Positions 36,375-48,440 of a stretch of DNA of 64,000 bases are shown here, piece after piece. The stretch spans positions 15,534,501-15,598,500 of the forward strand of contig OX327690.1 of assembly GCA_946807835.1 (NCBI GenBank). Reading direction: 5' to 3'. The position numbers and the translations under genes were made by a program. The stretch is from Ailanthus altissimus. Its lineage: Eukaryota > Streptophyta > Magnoliopsida > Sapindales > Simaroubaceae. Numbering within the stretch: the stretch's first letter is position 1; every line of letters starts with the position of its first letter. The notes beneath the pieces are model-generated. The model saw nothing but the letters and a program-made list of their open reading frames with translations, did not search any database and was not told where the DNA came from.

Positions 36375-39064
36375 ATTACTATGAATAAGTCTGATGCATC
36401 TCAACCTATTTAGATTATTCTTGATATACATAACTATGCTTTAAGGGCACAAGCTTTGTGTAACTTTCTTAAAGACATAAAACTTTGTCGTTATATCACT
36501 AATTGTATCACTCTGTCTAAAAAGCATAATAGTGAGAGTCTAAAGGCTTTTATTGACCAACTAGAAGTTTGGAATAGCAAAAAACAATACCATATTATTA
36601 TATGGTTTCATAATACAGCTACACTGTTAATCAATATTCATTATGGTCGATTTAATGCTATTAAATCACTTTATGACTTGCTTGTACATTGCTATACAAC
36701 CATTAATCTCTCTCATCAGTATCAACTATTGTATAATTTATAGCAACTCTGTCAAGAACTAGAGTAATCCATCACAAATTTTATTCTTAGATGCAGCTTA
36801 TATGGGATCAGTTAGTTCTTTTAAAACCAATTTTGAAAAATAATAATGATGCCCGAGCTTTTATTACTTACCGAGATCATCAGTGTCTGAATTAGTTCTC
36901 ATGGCCTTACAAATTTGAGCCTACTTGTGCTTCTCTACTTTATCAAAGGCCATTATGTACTCTGGATCATGCTATTAATGTTCTTATCTTCGAAGAAACA
37001 CGTACTCTCCAACCAATCCACATAGATACAGTCCTTACTACTCTCCAGCACAAATTTATCGATTCTACTCTGCCTAAGGCATACTGATGGGATAATTCTA
37101 TATCATAAATTAAGTGCAAGTATACACTATCGTATGCAAGTAATAAATAGACTAATTAGTCGGATGTCGAACCCACAGGGATAGTTTCTTCTTTTTAAAC
37201 CAATTACTAAAATTATATCTTCCTAATAATTATTCAGAAAAATAAAAATCTAAGACTGAATGAAAGAAATATAAAACAAAAACACAATGTAAAGAAAATT
37301 AGGTGATAGCAATATAGAGAAAACCTAGGATTAATATTATCCCTCAATATGTTTCTAATGATTAATCCTCTAATATTTAACTCACTTAGTCTTTATTATT
37401 GATCAAGACACTAATGTATTCACAAGCCTCTTCCAAGGTCATGCAAGTATACCTTAATTTACCAAATACCTATATTCCTATGGTACTTGTAATAAATTAA
37501 GATTCATTAAGATTAGGTCTTATTGATCATACATACCAATTAGGTATATTCCTATCCTAAGTTGAAACTTGCATATGCAACATTGAATGTTACTCTACAA
37601 TCATGCATCAAATTACCTAGGTCTAAATATATTGATGCCTCTTCCGAGTTTATCAAAATATTACCAATTCATTCACCATATATTGGCCAGATATATTGAA
37701 GCATTAAACACAAGTAATTTAAATAATAAATGACTAAGTTTATTAAATACTAAAAGATATGGCAATTAAGCACATATATTGAGTTCAAATATTAACCCTA
37801 GAAAATAAAGTTAGCTCATGGCTACAAGAGAACAGCAGTAAAAATAATTATAAATCATGATACAATTATTAGCAAACCGATATAGACGTCGAATTGCTCT
37901 TAATTGCGCTGCCTAGGAACTCTTGATGCCGAAGAATGTCTTGTATCTCTCTCTAAAGTTGCTTTAATTAAGCTCCTATTGCTCTCCAAGACTCGTGCTC
38001 TGTATTCTTGGTGCTCTTAGGTCGTCTTGGATTGATTCTTGAAGGTTGGGAATGAGTGGCTTTATATAGGGATTGATATGAGTTTGAAAATCTCAATTCT
38101 CGTCGGACTAGGACTCGCACTACCGCTGGCGCGCTATGAATCTGTCGCTGGGGCGACACGTGAAAAAGCTATTACCGCTGGAGCGGTGGGATATTGGCAC
38201 TGGGGCGGTGACTTTCTGGCGCTGGGGCGCTATACGCGACTTAAGCAGGTCGTTTTTCTTATTTCGATCACTATTTCAGAGCTGGGGCGAAAATCCTTGT
38301 GGCGCTAGGGCGATGGACACATACTTTGAAAACTTTACATTTTAGTCCCTGTTTTCGCTCCTTTTGCGTTCTTTCTTTAAATTTCGTTCAAGTCCCTATA
38401 AATAACAATAATGCACATAAATAGCCATTTATTCTCATAAAATCATAAAATATCAATAATAAAAACATGAGAAAATATATGACAAATTTGCCCTTATCAC
38501 ATATCACTATTGTCGCTTACCTAGTCATCTAGTTCTTAGTTTTCTAGCATGTAAATACAAAATATGTCAAAAGCTTGGATCCGATCATTATGAAAAAGAT
38601 TATCCCAACAAAGGAAAACTATCCCAAGATGCTTCTTCTACAAAACGTCCACCACATTCTATTGCTACTGTTGCTTAGAATATTGTGAGTTTCTCTTCCA
38701 ACTTAGTCAATAATCTTAAATTTTTACTTTTCCAACTCCTCTTGAACTTTGGTAAACCTTCCATTTCTACTTCCTCTAATATTTCATGTAATTCTTCTTG
38801 ATATTTTAATTTTACGTGTTGCAATCACATGATTTTTTATCCTACCATTTTCTCTTCTAAATCTCTTAATTCTTATTTACTCTCTATTCAAACTATTAAT
38901 AGGTTTTTTATGAATGTTAGTCATATTAGTCAAGTGACTTGTTCTAATCTCTTATTATCTAACACATTTCTCATTCCTAAACTCACAATAAATTTTTTAT
39001 CTATCGGTCAATTATGCGAATTTAGTCCTAATGTCGATTTTGCTACTTCTAATCATTGTGTGTA
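36375..39064 (+). pseudogene. Copia gag and protease-region remnant
   Basis: 36381-36743 encodes a UBN2/copia gag domain: NYALRAQALCNFLKDIKLCRYI, ESLKAFIDQLEVWNSKKQ, FGRFNAIK-like and LAHQYQL-like blocks (here HYGRFNAIKSLYDLLVHCYT). It continues to 37080. After the solo LTR it resumes at about 38510 with a zinc-knuckle-like CKYKICQKLGSDHYEKDYP. 38829-39064 matches the region after the protease: NLLLSNTFLIPKLTINFLSIGQLCEF. Several stops occur, and it ends abruptly at about 39064, so pol is deleted. Known role: capsid and polyprotein processing. It is non-functional. Confidence 0.8.
37085..38499 (-). mobile_element. Solo LTR, gypsy family C, with GC-rich hairpin array
   Basis: On the minus strand it starts TGATAAGGGCAAATTTGTC and ends GAATTATCCCATCA. 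Flanking pentamers catac (37080-37084) and catat (38500-38504) agree at 4 of 5. It is 1415 bp. It shares TAAGTGCAAGTATACACTAT and GTCGAACCCACAGGG with the other family C copies. The GC-rich stretch 38122-38314 holds seven GCTGGGGCG-like motifs, several with complementary arms. Confidence 0.9.
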
Positions 39065-39213
39065 GGATCTAAATTTAAGATTTGAAACAGAGTAGGCCTT
39101 CACCTAATATTTGGCCTAATATGGATTAAGGAGGTTTATTAAAATTTATCTTTAATACTAATATTGGATCTTCACCTAATAGTTTAAGATTTTGGGTTGA
39201 GTGAGAAACTATT

Positions 39214-39812
39214 ATAATACCAGAGCGAATGTTTTAAGTTCAAGCTCTCATGTCTTTATTTTCAATTAATTTTTTAATTTATTTATTTTTTATTTTCTAG
39301 AGACCCGCTTTACCTCAGACCTTAAATTTGAATCTAAATATTACTTTATGGGGACTATTAAGACTTATATTTAATATTAATATTAGATATTTATCTAACA
39401 AAATTTATATTTAATATTAATATTAGACATTCATCTAATTACTTAAATTTTTAGATTGAGTGATAACCTATAGTAATTAAAATTTAATGAACTGTAAGAA
39501 TGTAATCTATATTCTTTGTTTTTTCTCTTTTTCCTTTCTTTATATGAGCTCGAGTAAATTGAGATTTATTTTTATTTTTATAGAAAATTTCATAAAATCG
39601 TGCACTAAATTTTTTTAAAGTACATAAATAAAACTTTAACAAAATAAAAATAAAATTGAATAAATTAATATTTACTTTTATGTTTAGTTTTATTGTAATT
39701 CTATAAAAATTGTAGATGAATTTTTTTAAAATAGAAAAATCTAAAGGATGAATTAAAAAAATAGAATGGAAAAAGAAGAAATTGAGGAGAGTAAAGAGAA
39801 GTAACATGGGAA
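39214..39812. other. AT-rich spacer with copia-LTR-like duplicates
   Basis: Short direct repeats, TTTAATATTAATATTAGA, occur at about 39370 and 39412. They resemble pieces of the preceding LTR-like block. No coding signal is seen; the ORF 39484-39930 (minus) is a hydrophobic AT-rich artefact. Confidence 0.45.
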
Positions 39813-41428
39813 TAAGGGTGGCAAAATGGGTCACGACACGATTATTCGACACAAATTCGACACGCTTTAAGGGAATAAGGGTAAAGAAAATTGACACGAT
39901 TAATAAATGGGTCGAATTCGTATTACTCATTTATTAATTGTGTCGAATACGTGTTTAAATTCTGCAATTCGTTAATTCGTTTAAGTCACGTTTAATAAAT
40001 GAATCGTATTCGTGTCTCTTCGTGTGCTATTCGTTTAAGTCACATTTAATTATATTATAAAATTATAAAAAGCACACACATGAAAGCTTTATATTGGTTG
40101 TTGTACAAATTTATTATAAGACTTACCACACTGAATCATTCATATGTAAACCCTATTACACAACAGCTAACCTTAACATTTCAAAATCTTTACTTCTTCT
40201 CTTCTCTAATCTTGTCGCTTCTCACTCTTATAGTCTCATACTCTCATTAACCTTCTTTACTGCTAACCAGCGCCCCATCTCCTTTATGAATCATTACCAT
40301 TTCTTATCTTCCCCCCATCGTTGGAAGAAGAAGAAGAAGAAGTCAATTTTTTGTTTTTTTTTTTTGCAGAAATTTTTTTATTTGCTACAACAAAGTTTGA
40401 ATATGCAAGAAGAAAAAGAGGAAATTAATTTCTAATTATTTTATAGAAAAAATTTGATTTGTTACAGAAAAATTTAAATCTGCAAGAAGAAGGAGTCAAT
40501 TTATGATATTTTTGTAAAAAAATTCGAATTTGCATAAAAAACAAGTCAATTTTTATTTTATTTTATTTTTGCAGAAAAATTTTGATTTGCTACAGCAAAA
40601 TTTGAATGTGCAAGAAGAAGAAGAGGAAATTAATTTCTAATTATTTTATAGAAAAAATCTAATTTGTTGCAAAAAATTTAAATCTGCAAGAAGAAGAATG
40701 AGTCAATTTCTAATATTTTTGCAAAAAAAATCTGTTTAATTACAGAAAAATTCGAATCTGGATAAAAAAAAAGAGTCTATTTTTTATTTTGTTTGTCACA
40801 GAATCAATTTTTAGACGATTAAAATTTCTTTCTAATCTCCTTCATATGTTATCTAGCATTCACCCTCCTTTCATTTTCATTACCCAAAACAATGAATATC
40901 CATGTGTTGTTGTACATTTAACATTTAGGGATGTTTCTTTGTCATCTAATATCCAAGAAAACTTATTTATTATTTTTATGATATTAATTTAGTTTTATTT
41001 TTAGTTGATTTCATGTATGATGAATTATTATTTTTAATTATGTTGGAGGAATTTTATTTTTTAATTATATTATTAGATGCATTAAATATTTAATTTTTTA
41101 TGTTAATTTTATTGTGATTATTCATTTAAACGAATCGATTCATTAACAAATTGTAAACGAATTGAATTATAAACGAATTATATTGTAAACGAATCGAATA
41201 ATAAGTGAATTGTAAACGAATCGAATTATAAATAAATTAAATAATAAAAAAAATTGAATTAAATATGTTTAATTGTATTATGTTATTTATTTATTAAACG
41301 AATAGAATATAAATTTAAATATCTGATTCACTTAATAAATAAATTATATTTATATCTAAAAAATATTTATTAATATTTTATATTAATATAACACAAATAT
41401 AATTTATTTACATGAATTATCACCTTTA
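39813..41428 (+). mobile_element. hAT-like nonautonomous element, long form
   Basis: The left end is TAAGGGTGGCAAAATGGGTC, followed by CACGACACGATTATTCGACAC. The right end in reverse is TAAAGGTGATAATTCATG. Subterminal DNA is dense in ACGAAT/ATTCGT words, typical of these plant families. It matches 43275-44010 in opposite orientation at both ends. The extra internal part (about 40080-41000) includes a 205-bp tandem repeat. No octamer duplication matches convincingly, and no transposase is recognised. Confidence 0.65.
40366..40785 (+). repeat. Two tandem units of about 205 bp inside the hAT-like element
   Basis: GCAGAAA at 40366 and GCAGAAA at 40571 begin units that run in parallel (ATTTGCTACA, GCAAGAAGAA, GAGGAAATTAATTTCTAATT, and so on). 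Each unit itself repeats a CAGAAAAATTTGAAT-type word. Confidence 0.8.
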
Positions 41429-43274
41429 CTTAAAAAAAAGAGTACAGAAAAATCGTTACTTCTGTTGGTACATATCTGGGAGTCGACCCAACACGAATCT
41501 CCAAATACAGAACAGAGCACGCCATTAGACCTACGATTCTTAGCCATATTGTTGCCACGTCATGTAATATTCAGTTTCAGTTTTCTTTTAATATGCAAAT
41601 ACATTTTAACAGCCCTGTTACCGTCACTTACTCGTCGTCTACACATCCTCCAAAGGCCGTGCCAAGAAAAAAAAAATTTGGTTAGTAAAACTAGACTGAG
41701 GCAGTGAGCTGAGATGAGATGAGCTACTGCTGCTGTTGGGGGTGGTCGTGTTTCTGAGAGTTCTGTACAGTATACACTACACACAATTTCGCATGGTAAA
41801 ATTACAAATTAATAAGGAAAATTTTCGAAAATGACTACTATTTTTAGTCAGGTTTTTTTAATTATAAAGTAATATTGTAATCTTTATTAGTTAAAATTAC
41901 GAAAAATAGATACCATTACCATTGTTGATTAAAAATAAAAATACATTCATAAAACCCTACTAAAATTTTAAAAATCTACTTAAAAAAATACACTTCAATA
42001 TTTAGTGATGAAATTCTTTAAAAAAATGAATAAAGGAGAAAAAATCATTTCTAAAAAATTTTAAATTTTGTGTATCAAAGTAAAATGGTCCTTCCTTCTT
42101 TTTATTTTTACTATTCCTTTCTTCTAATTTAATTTAATTAATTTTTTTAATAAATTATTTGAACAAATAATGTTGCATAATTTATTTAATTAATAATTTT
42201 TTAACAAATAGTATTGCACCGCTTCTTTCATCGAATGTTCAGAATCATCTCCAATCTCTTCCTTTTTAAGTATCCCATCACTTAGGGTTTATAGAATCAA
42301 ACATTTTTTTTTTAGTTTTTAATATCATTAATTAAATTAAGATATTATAAGGTACAAGTCTAGTGTTATATATGTAGAGAATTACCAAGACAATACAATA
42401 TACGTTTATTGACAAATCCTCAAACTGAAACTTCTCTTATAAAAGATACACAATATCCTCAAAACAGGAAGACCATCCCTATGATCAGGAATAAACTACT
42501 CAACTTATTAAGGTGGAAAATTCTTTCCTCATGAGGGGGGACATGCCACCTTCGCGACAAAAGGACAAAAACCTTATAAATGATGGACAAAATACCCTCA
42601 TAAAAAAAGAAAAAAAAAACCCACCCTCATGCAAAAGGGGTATACACACAAACCATCATTTATATATACATCCTCCATAATTACAAATCAATAAACATTT
42701 CAATCATTCTATTTACACCAAATATACCACAATAGAATAATAAGATAATATATCTAAAAATACAGGTTATTCTATGTAGCAATGATGGGATAGTTTAAAA
42801 ACTGCCAGTGTTTGCTTCACACCAGATTAAACGAGAGCGCGGGCTACGATGTTACTTGAATGTAGGGGTTGAATGCTTGGAGGTGGTCAGCTCAATGGTG
42901 GGTTTAGAAGATGGTCGGAGGAAAGCACACTTCACTGATAATATGGCTGGATCGGTTTAAATCTGAGAGCAACCAGTCTTTCAGAAGACAAAGAAGGCCA
43001 CAACATAATTTACATATGGAGCCCATCATTATACAAATCAAAACGGTGTCCAACCGAAAAATGGTCGAAAAAAACTAACAGTGTCCGAGGAGGCTCAACA
43101 TAGGCTAAAGAGCACAACGAAAAGCTGAGGATCTCTCTAACTTTGTAGTAGAATTTCATTGGCCATAGCACACATAAAATGTTAAAAAGAAAAAGAAAAA
43201 TGATAGAAAGTAAAAATAAAGTAAAACCTATACTAAAAGCTGAAAAGAAGAAGGATAGAGAGGATGGATCCATT
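41429..43274. other. Low-copy AT-rich region, no gene recognised
   Basis: 41460-41790 is less AT-rich and contains CCACGTCAT and a short GAGATGAGATGAG run, so it could be a gene fragment or promoter, but I find no coding signal on either strand. 42300-42760 has the look of an old LTR (CTTATAAATGATGG, GGGTATACACACAAACCATC) with no partner in the window. Confidence 0.35.
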
Positions 43275-44010
43275 TAGGGGTGACAATTCATATAAACCAA
43301 TCGTATTCGTATTGTATTAATATAGGGTATTAACAAATTTTTATTATATTCATTTATTAAACGAATCAGACATTCAAATATAAATTTAATTTGTTTAATA
43401 AACGAATTACATGATACGATACGATACAATTAGACACGTTTAAATAAATAGATCAAATTTAATTCGTTTATACGATTATACACAATTTGATTCGTTTATG
43501 ATTATATTCATTTAAATGAATAATAACACCTAATTCGATTCATTTACGCGAAATACTCAATTCGTTTAAAATACGTTTAAGTCACAATTAATAAATTTTA
43601 AAATTACATTAAAAAAATTATGTATTTAATGTATCTAATAATAAAATTATTTTAACACAAATAAAACAATAAAATTCATCCAACATGATTGAATGAGAAG
43701 AATCTTTAGAGTTTAAATATGTTAGGGTTTTGATTTTTAATTATATATATTTTTAATTTTATAATTTTATTTAATTAAATATAACTTAAACGAATAGACA
43801 TGTGAATGACATGAATAGATACAAATACAATTTGTTTATAAAACGTGACTTAAACGAACTAGTGAATTATAAACTCCAAATACGTATTTAACAAGATTAA
43901 TAAACGGGTAACACGAATTTGACCCGTTTATAAATCATGTTAATTTTTTCTACTCATATTCGCTTAAACTATGTCGAATAATCGTATCGTAACTAATTTC
44001 TCCACCCTTA
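43275..44010 (-). mobile_element. hAT-like nonautonomous element, short form
   Basis: The left end is TAGGGGTGACAATTCATAT. The right end in reverse is TAAGGGTGGAGAAATTAGTT. The flanking octamers gatccatt (43267-43274) and aatccact (44011-44018) agree at 6 of 8, fitting the 8-bp hAT duplication. Inverted relative to 39813-41428, both its ends align with that element (CGATACGATTATTCGACA against CGACACGATTATTCGACA). Confidence 0.72.
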
Positions 44011-44039
44011 AATCCACTAGAGAGGGGTTAAAAATGGCC

Positions 44040-44140
44040 TCACTCCGGTGGACAAGTGGGTATAGTAGGCGGCAGCTCTTAATTCTTTTGTTTAGAAAGT
44101 TTTGAGAACTAGGGTTCGAGTTGTCCGCAAGTAAATCAAA
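44040..44140 (+). repeat. Possible tRNA-derived SINE head
   Basis: GTGGACAAGTGGGTATAGTAGG resembles a pol III A-box region and AGGGTTCGAGTTGTCC a B box, about 65 bp apart, followed by AT-rich DNA. No target duplication or second copy was seen. Confidence 0.3.
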
Positions 44141-47100
44141 CTTATTTAAGTATTATAAAAAGGCAAAAATTAAAGATGCTAAAAAAACAAAATACAAAGA
44201 GAATATCTAAATTTTTAAGCAGGTATAGAGCACGAAAGCACGCAAGAGATATACTGGCAGTAAGATAAAAAGAGAAAACTAAATACTAAATTAAAAATAT
44301 TTTAAAAAATAATTATTTTATTATTTCTTATTTATTTTAACAATATTTCATTATAAATAATTTATAATTTAATAATTAAATTAAAAAATTATTTTTCAAG
44401 TGCCATGTGTCATGCATGTGGTGCGCATGACAAGGTGTCCAATAGACACACATGTGCTGGGCTCACAAAAAATAAAATTTTAAAAATAAATAAAATTAAA
44501 ATAAATAAAATTAAAATAAATAAGAATGAATTAAATAATTTATTTAATTTATTATTATTTGTTAAAAAGTAATTGATTAAATAAATTATGTAATAGTATT
44601 TATTCAAAAAATTATTAAACTTAATAATTATATTTTAATTAGAATGTAATAATTAATAAAATTAAATTAAAAAAAGGGATAGCTAAAAAAAAAAAGGAAA
44701 TGGTCATTTTGAGCATCTTTTCCCCACGCCAGAAAGGCTAAGTGGGATAAATTTTTTATTCATAAAATTCAAAAAATTTTAAATTTCTTAGATTTGTGAA
44801 TTTTCTTTTCTATTTACTTATATGAAATATTTTGTCCAATTTTAAATTAAATTATCTATTTTTTCTATTTTATTATTTTATTTATCATTATTTTTACTCA
44901 AAAGGGTAATTATGTCTATTTATTATAATTTTGATTAATAAAAATTATATTATTAATTTATGACAAAATAAAATAACTTAAAAGTATTGACCATTTTAGA
45001 AAAATTCCCAACCTCCTATGGCAGTTAGGCCTAAGCTTCTGTCTCTTTTTCGCTCACCACACTGTCCTTTTCTTTTTCCTCTCCAGCAAATCTCTCTTTG
45101 CATAATTACTTTACCCGTGTTTACAAAATTGTCCATCCAATTCTTTTCATAATTTCTTAAATTAAAAATAATTTGCAGAAACAACCTTATGTAACAAGGC
45201 AAAATATGGAAGGTAATTTTATTTTTTACTCCATTTATTTTTGGATATTTTGGTCTAATATTGCTAAATTTGTTCTGAGTCACTGCACCTATTGGTTCAT
45301 TACAAATTTGCACTTTACAGCTCACCCGTACCCGCACACGCACACAACTTAGAAGGAGAAGGGCAGTTTCGGGAAAAAAAATCAACAAATTTTCCCAAAC
45401 CAAAAAGGAAAAAACCCTTAGCACTTTCTGGCCAATCAGACAACATTACAGTCATTTTACGCGGGCCCCACAGATATCCCTCCGCAAAAAAGAACCACGT
45501 CTAGCATAGCGTACGGCGTCGTGTTATTTAAGTCCATCGTATCATGTTCGTGGCAATGAATGATGTTGATACATGGAGATCGTCAGTGATTAAGTGGAGC
45601 CCACATCACATGAATAGGGGTCCTAGCCCTTGGGCCGAGCTAGAGATAGGGTATTAATCCTTTATTAAAGTTAGAGTGCGAAAGCCCCTGTATTTTCGAG
45701 TCTCGTGCTCTTGAGCCTCCGCATGCAGATTGCGATACTAATGGTAAATGCTATTTAATCCAATTATATTTGTATATATTTAATATTAATTTTTATATTA
45801 ATTTAACAAATAACAAAATTAATTATATCGCAAAATAAATTTAATTTTTATACAATACTATTTAACTAATAAAAATATGTTACACAATATTAATTTTATT
45901 GTTTATACAATATATTATTATTGTTTAATATAATGACAAGAGTTTTATAAATTATTAAATATTATAAGATTTTTAGTAATTAGAGAATTTATTAGAAGGG
46001 TAAAAATAAATTCTCTAATATTAATAAAAATAAATTAAATCAAGTTTCAGCTATATTAATATCCAATACTACGAGTCTCGAATTTGCTATAAAATTACCA
46101 AAAGATTTTAAATTTATTTCGTTAGATATTATTTCTTTTTTATCATAAATAAAAAGAATATTCCATATAAATTTAGAAATATAATTATTGAAGTTGAGTT
46201 ACATTTATTAAAGTGTGTTAATTATGCATAATAAATGGGTCAATTTTGTATCTTTTTGGTGCAGAGATCAGAAATTAAAGAAACTGTTGAAGCGTGGAGA
46301 GGAATGAAAAGAAACGGAGAAAAGACTCCTTTTCACTGGTTTGCATTTGCATAGCTTTACAGTAACCACTTTTGTCAATATTAGTAAGTAGTAGCAGTCT
46401 CATGCATGCTTACTTAAACTATCCACTTTTCTTTTTCACTTTCTTAGTTTTTTTGAAAGCTTTTTAAAATAAAAATGCATATATTCGGTGCAAAGGTTCA
46501 GATAAGCGTGCTGTTAACATCTTTTTCATGGTTTTATGTATACACAGCAAAGAACTCAGTAACCCACAAAGCTCAAGCACATTAAAGTGATTTCCGAAAC
46601 CCGAGGGTTAGTAATTAATAAGGAAAAACTAGAAGGTTTTGTGTTTGTTTTAGTGTTTTTTTCTTCTTTGGTTGTTGTTTTGTGTGTTAGTTGCTTTTAG
46701 GGTATTGCAGTTTCATTGCTGCAGGTTTGAAGATTTAGTAGAGTAAGTAGACACACATAGACGATCATGGCCTGTAAGTTTAGTCATGTTTAGGGTTTTT
46801 AAAGAGTTTGACTGGGGAAGCTATGGAGTTTTCTAGCTTTATGAACAGAAGTTAATTTTATAAAAATGGTTTGAGTGTGTGTGTATATGAGAGTTTCAGT
46901 TCTGTTGCAGAAAGAAATAATGATGGGTTGTTGTTGTTTGTTAATATTTTTGTTTTTGTGATAAGGGGAAATGGTGTCGCTGGGAAAAAGGGGCCGGGTG
47001 AGGTGTTGTTTTGAGAAATTTTGGGGCAGTGGATTTTCTGGAGTTGATGATTATCATTCTTGCCTTTTGCTCTTGGGATTTTGTGTTGGACCAAAAGAAG

Positions 47101-47254
47101 CTGGATTGAATTTTTGGGATTTTGGTGCTTCACAAAATTTTCTTGTTAAACAACGGATCTGAGTTGAGAAAAGATTGCTTCACTGGCTCTGTAAATTTCC
47201 AAAATCATACTAACAATGCTAATTAATATTAATCAAATATGTTTTAATTAATGT
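44141..47254. other. Low-copy intergenic DNA; possible promoter/5'-leader region near 45400-46800
   Basis: AT-rich to 45000. 45030-45540 is less AT-rich, with GCGGGCCCCAC, CCACGTCTAGC and TTATTTAAG. 46270-47160 has pyrimidine/purine stretches and ATGGCCT directly followed by GTAAGTTTAG at 46767-46783, which could be a first exon and donor. I could not connect it to any exon. ORFs here (44996-45424 minus, 46858-47133 minus, 46971-47162 plus) have no recognisable domain. Confidence 0.3.
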
Positions 47255-47318
47255 GGATCCATCGTAGCGCGTCTGACTCCGGTTCAGAAGGTTGCGTGTT
47301 CGTTTCACGTCGGGTTCA
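47255..47318 (+). pseudogene. tRNA-Trp-like pseudogene with lost D-arm and CCG anticodon
   Basis: It begins GGATCC and ends CGGGTTCA, as plant tRNA-Trp does, with TAGCGCGTCTGACTCC and GAAGGTTGCGTGTTCG between. The 5' half of the D-arm is missing (total 64 nt, about 8 short). The anticodon loop reads CTCCGGT, giving CCG instead of the expected CCA. The B box reads GTTCGTTTC. A T run follows at 47327. It is not expected to make a working tRNA. Confidence 0.72.
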
Positions 47319-47400
47319 AATCCCGCCTTTTTTATCTTTTCCAAGCTTACACTGGAATCTTCACAACGTTTATTTATTTATTTCTTTAAATGCTTGACAA

Positions 47401-48440
47401 CGTTTTTATTATTTAAAAAATATATGTTTTATCTGTTTTAAGAGTAATAAGTATGCTAAATTCTTTTAAAAAAAGTAATGTGTTAAGTTAATGTAATAAA
47501 TAATTTTAAAATTTATATTATTTTATATTTAATAATTATTTGATATATTATTTTTTTAAATTTAAGATACAATTTAAAATATTTATTATTACTTTTCAAA
47601 TAAATACTAATATTCTATTTAAAAGAAAAATTTAAATACTAACAGGCCAATAAAAATGAATTCTCATTTTCTCTATTAAATACTACCACAGATAAAAATG
47701 AGTAACCATAATTTAAATTCATTTATTTAAATTTTGGGTTTTAATTAGTCCATTAATTATGAGAAAGAATATTTGGATTTTTAACATTTAAAAAAAATAC
47801 AAACCTCAATAATTTCAAAAATTCAATGACATTCTTGTTCAATAATGATTTCCATCTTTTCACGACAAAAAAAGTTTGTATTTGTTAAAATTTTAAAAAT
47901 TCTCATGTTCATTTCTTGTTAATGATATTTTTATTATTTAAAAGAATATGTTTTATCTATTTTAATTAAGAGTAATAAGTATTCTGAATTGTATTTTAAA
48001 AAGTGATGTGTTAAGTAATCATCGGTTATAATAAATAATTTTAAAATTTATATTATTTTATTATTTAATAATTATTTAACACATCATTTTTTAAAATATA
48101 ATTTAAGATATCTATCATTACTCAAATAAATACTAATATTTTGTTCAAAAAAAAATTTAAATACTAACAGGCTAATAAAAATGAATTCCCATACTCTTCA
48201 TTAAATACTACCACGGGTAGAAATGAGTAACTATAATTACTATAAATTTATTTATTTAAATTTTGATTTTTAATTAGTCCATTAATTATGAGAAAGAATA
48301 GTTGGATCTTTAACATTTAAAAGAAAATACAAACCTCAATAATTTTAAAAATTTAATCGATACTCTTGTTAAATAATAGTTTCTATCTCTTAACGACAAA
48401 AAAAAATTATATATTTATTTTTTAAAATTATAAAAATTCA
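47401..48440. repeat. 528-bp tandem duplication
   Basis: AGAGTAATAA occurs at 47441 and 47969, and everything from about 47401 to 47925 recurs in order at about 47926-48440 (AATACTAACAGGC, TTAGTCCATTAATTATGAG, AAATACAAACCTCAATAAT, CGACAAAAAAA). The copies differ at many positions, so the event is old. No coding potential is seen. Confidence 0.85.

Larger units (their letters stand above)
35480..39213 (+). mobile_element. Ty1-copia element remnant (LTR end, primer site, gag, protease start)
   Basis: An LTR-like end (35480-35603: CTTTAATACTAATATTGACATTCACC...) is followed by GGTATCAAAGTC at 35604-35615, the copia-type primer site complementary to initiator tRNA-Met. A very similar LTR-like block with ATAATACCAGAGC recurs at about 39130-39225, in line with a 3' counterpart or a second fragment. 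Gag and protease lie between. RT and integrase are missing. A solo LTR at 37085-38499 splits it. Confidence 0.65.

Noticed and set aside
39484..39930. 148-codon minus-strand hydrophobic ORF
   Set aside because: Phe/Ile/Leu-rich from AT-rich DNA, overlaps a hAT-like terminus, no start context or domain.
40094..40435. 113-codon ORF in the hAT-like element
   Set aside because: Low complexity from tandem repeats, no transposase motif.
44996..45424. 142-codon minus-strand ORF
   Set aside because: Contains a simple Val-Arg repeat from an ACGCAC run and no known domain; overlaps promoter-like DNA.
46971..47162. 63-codon ORF in low-copy DNA
   Set aside because: No domain or splice partner and atypical composition. 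It may be leader sequence, but coding could not be supported.
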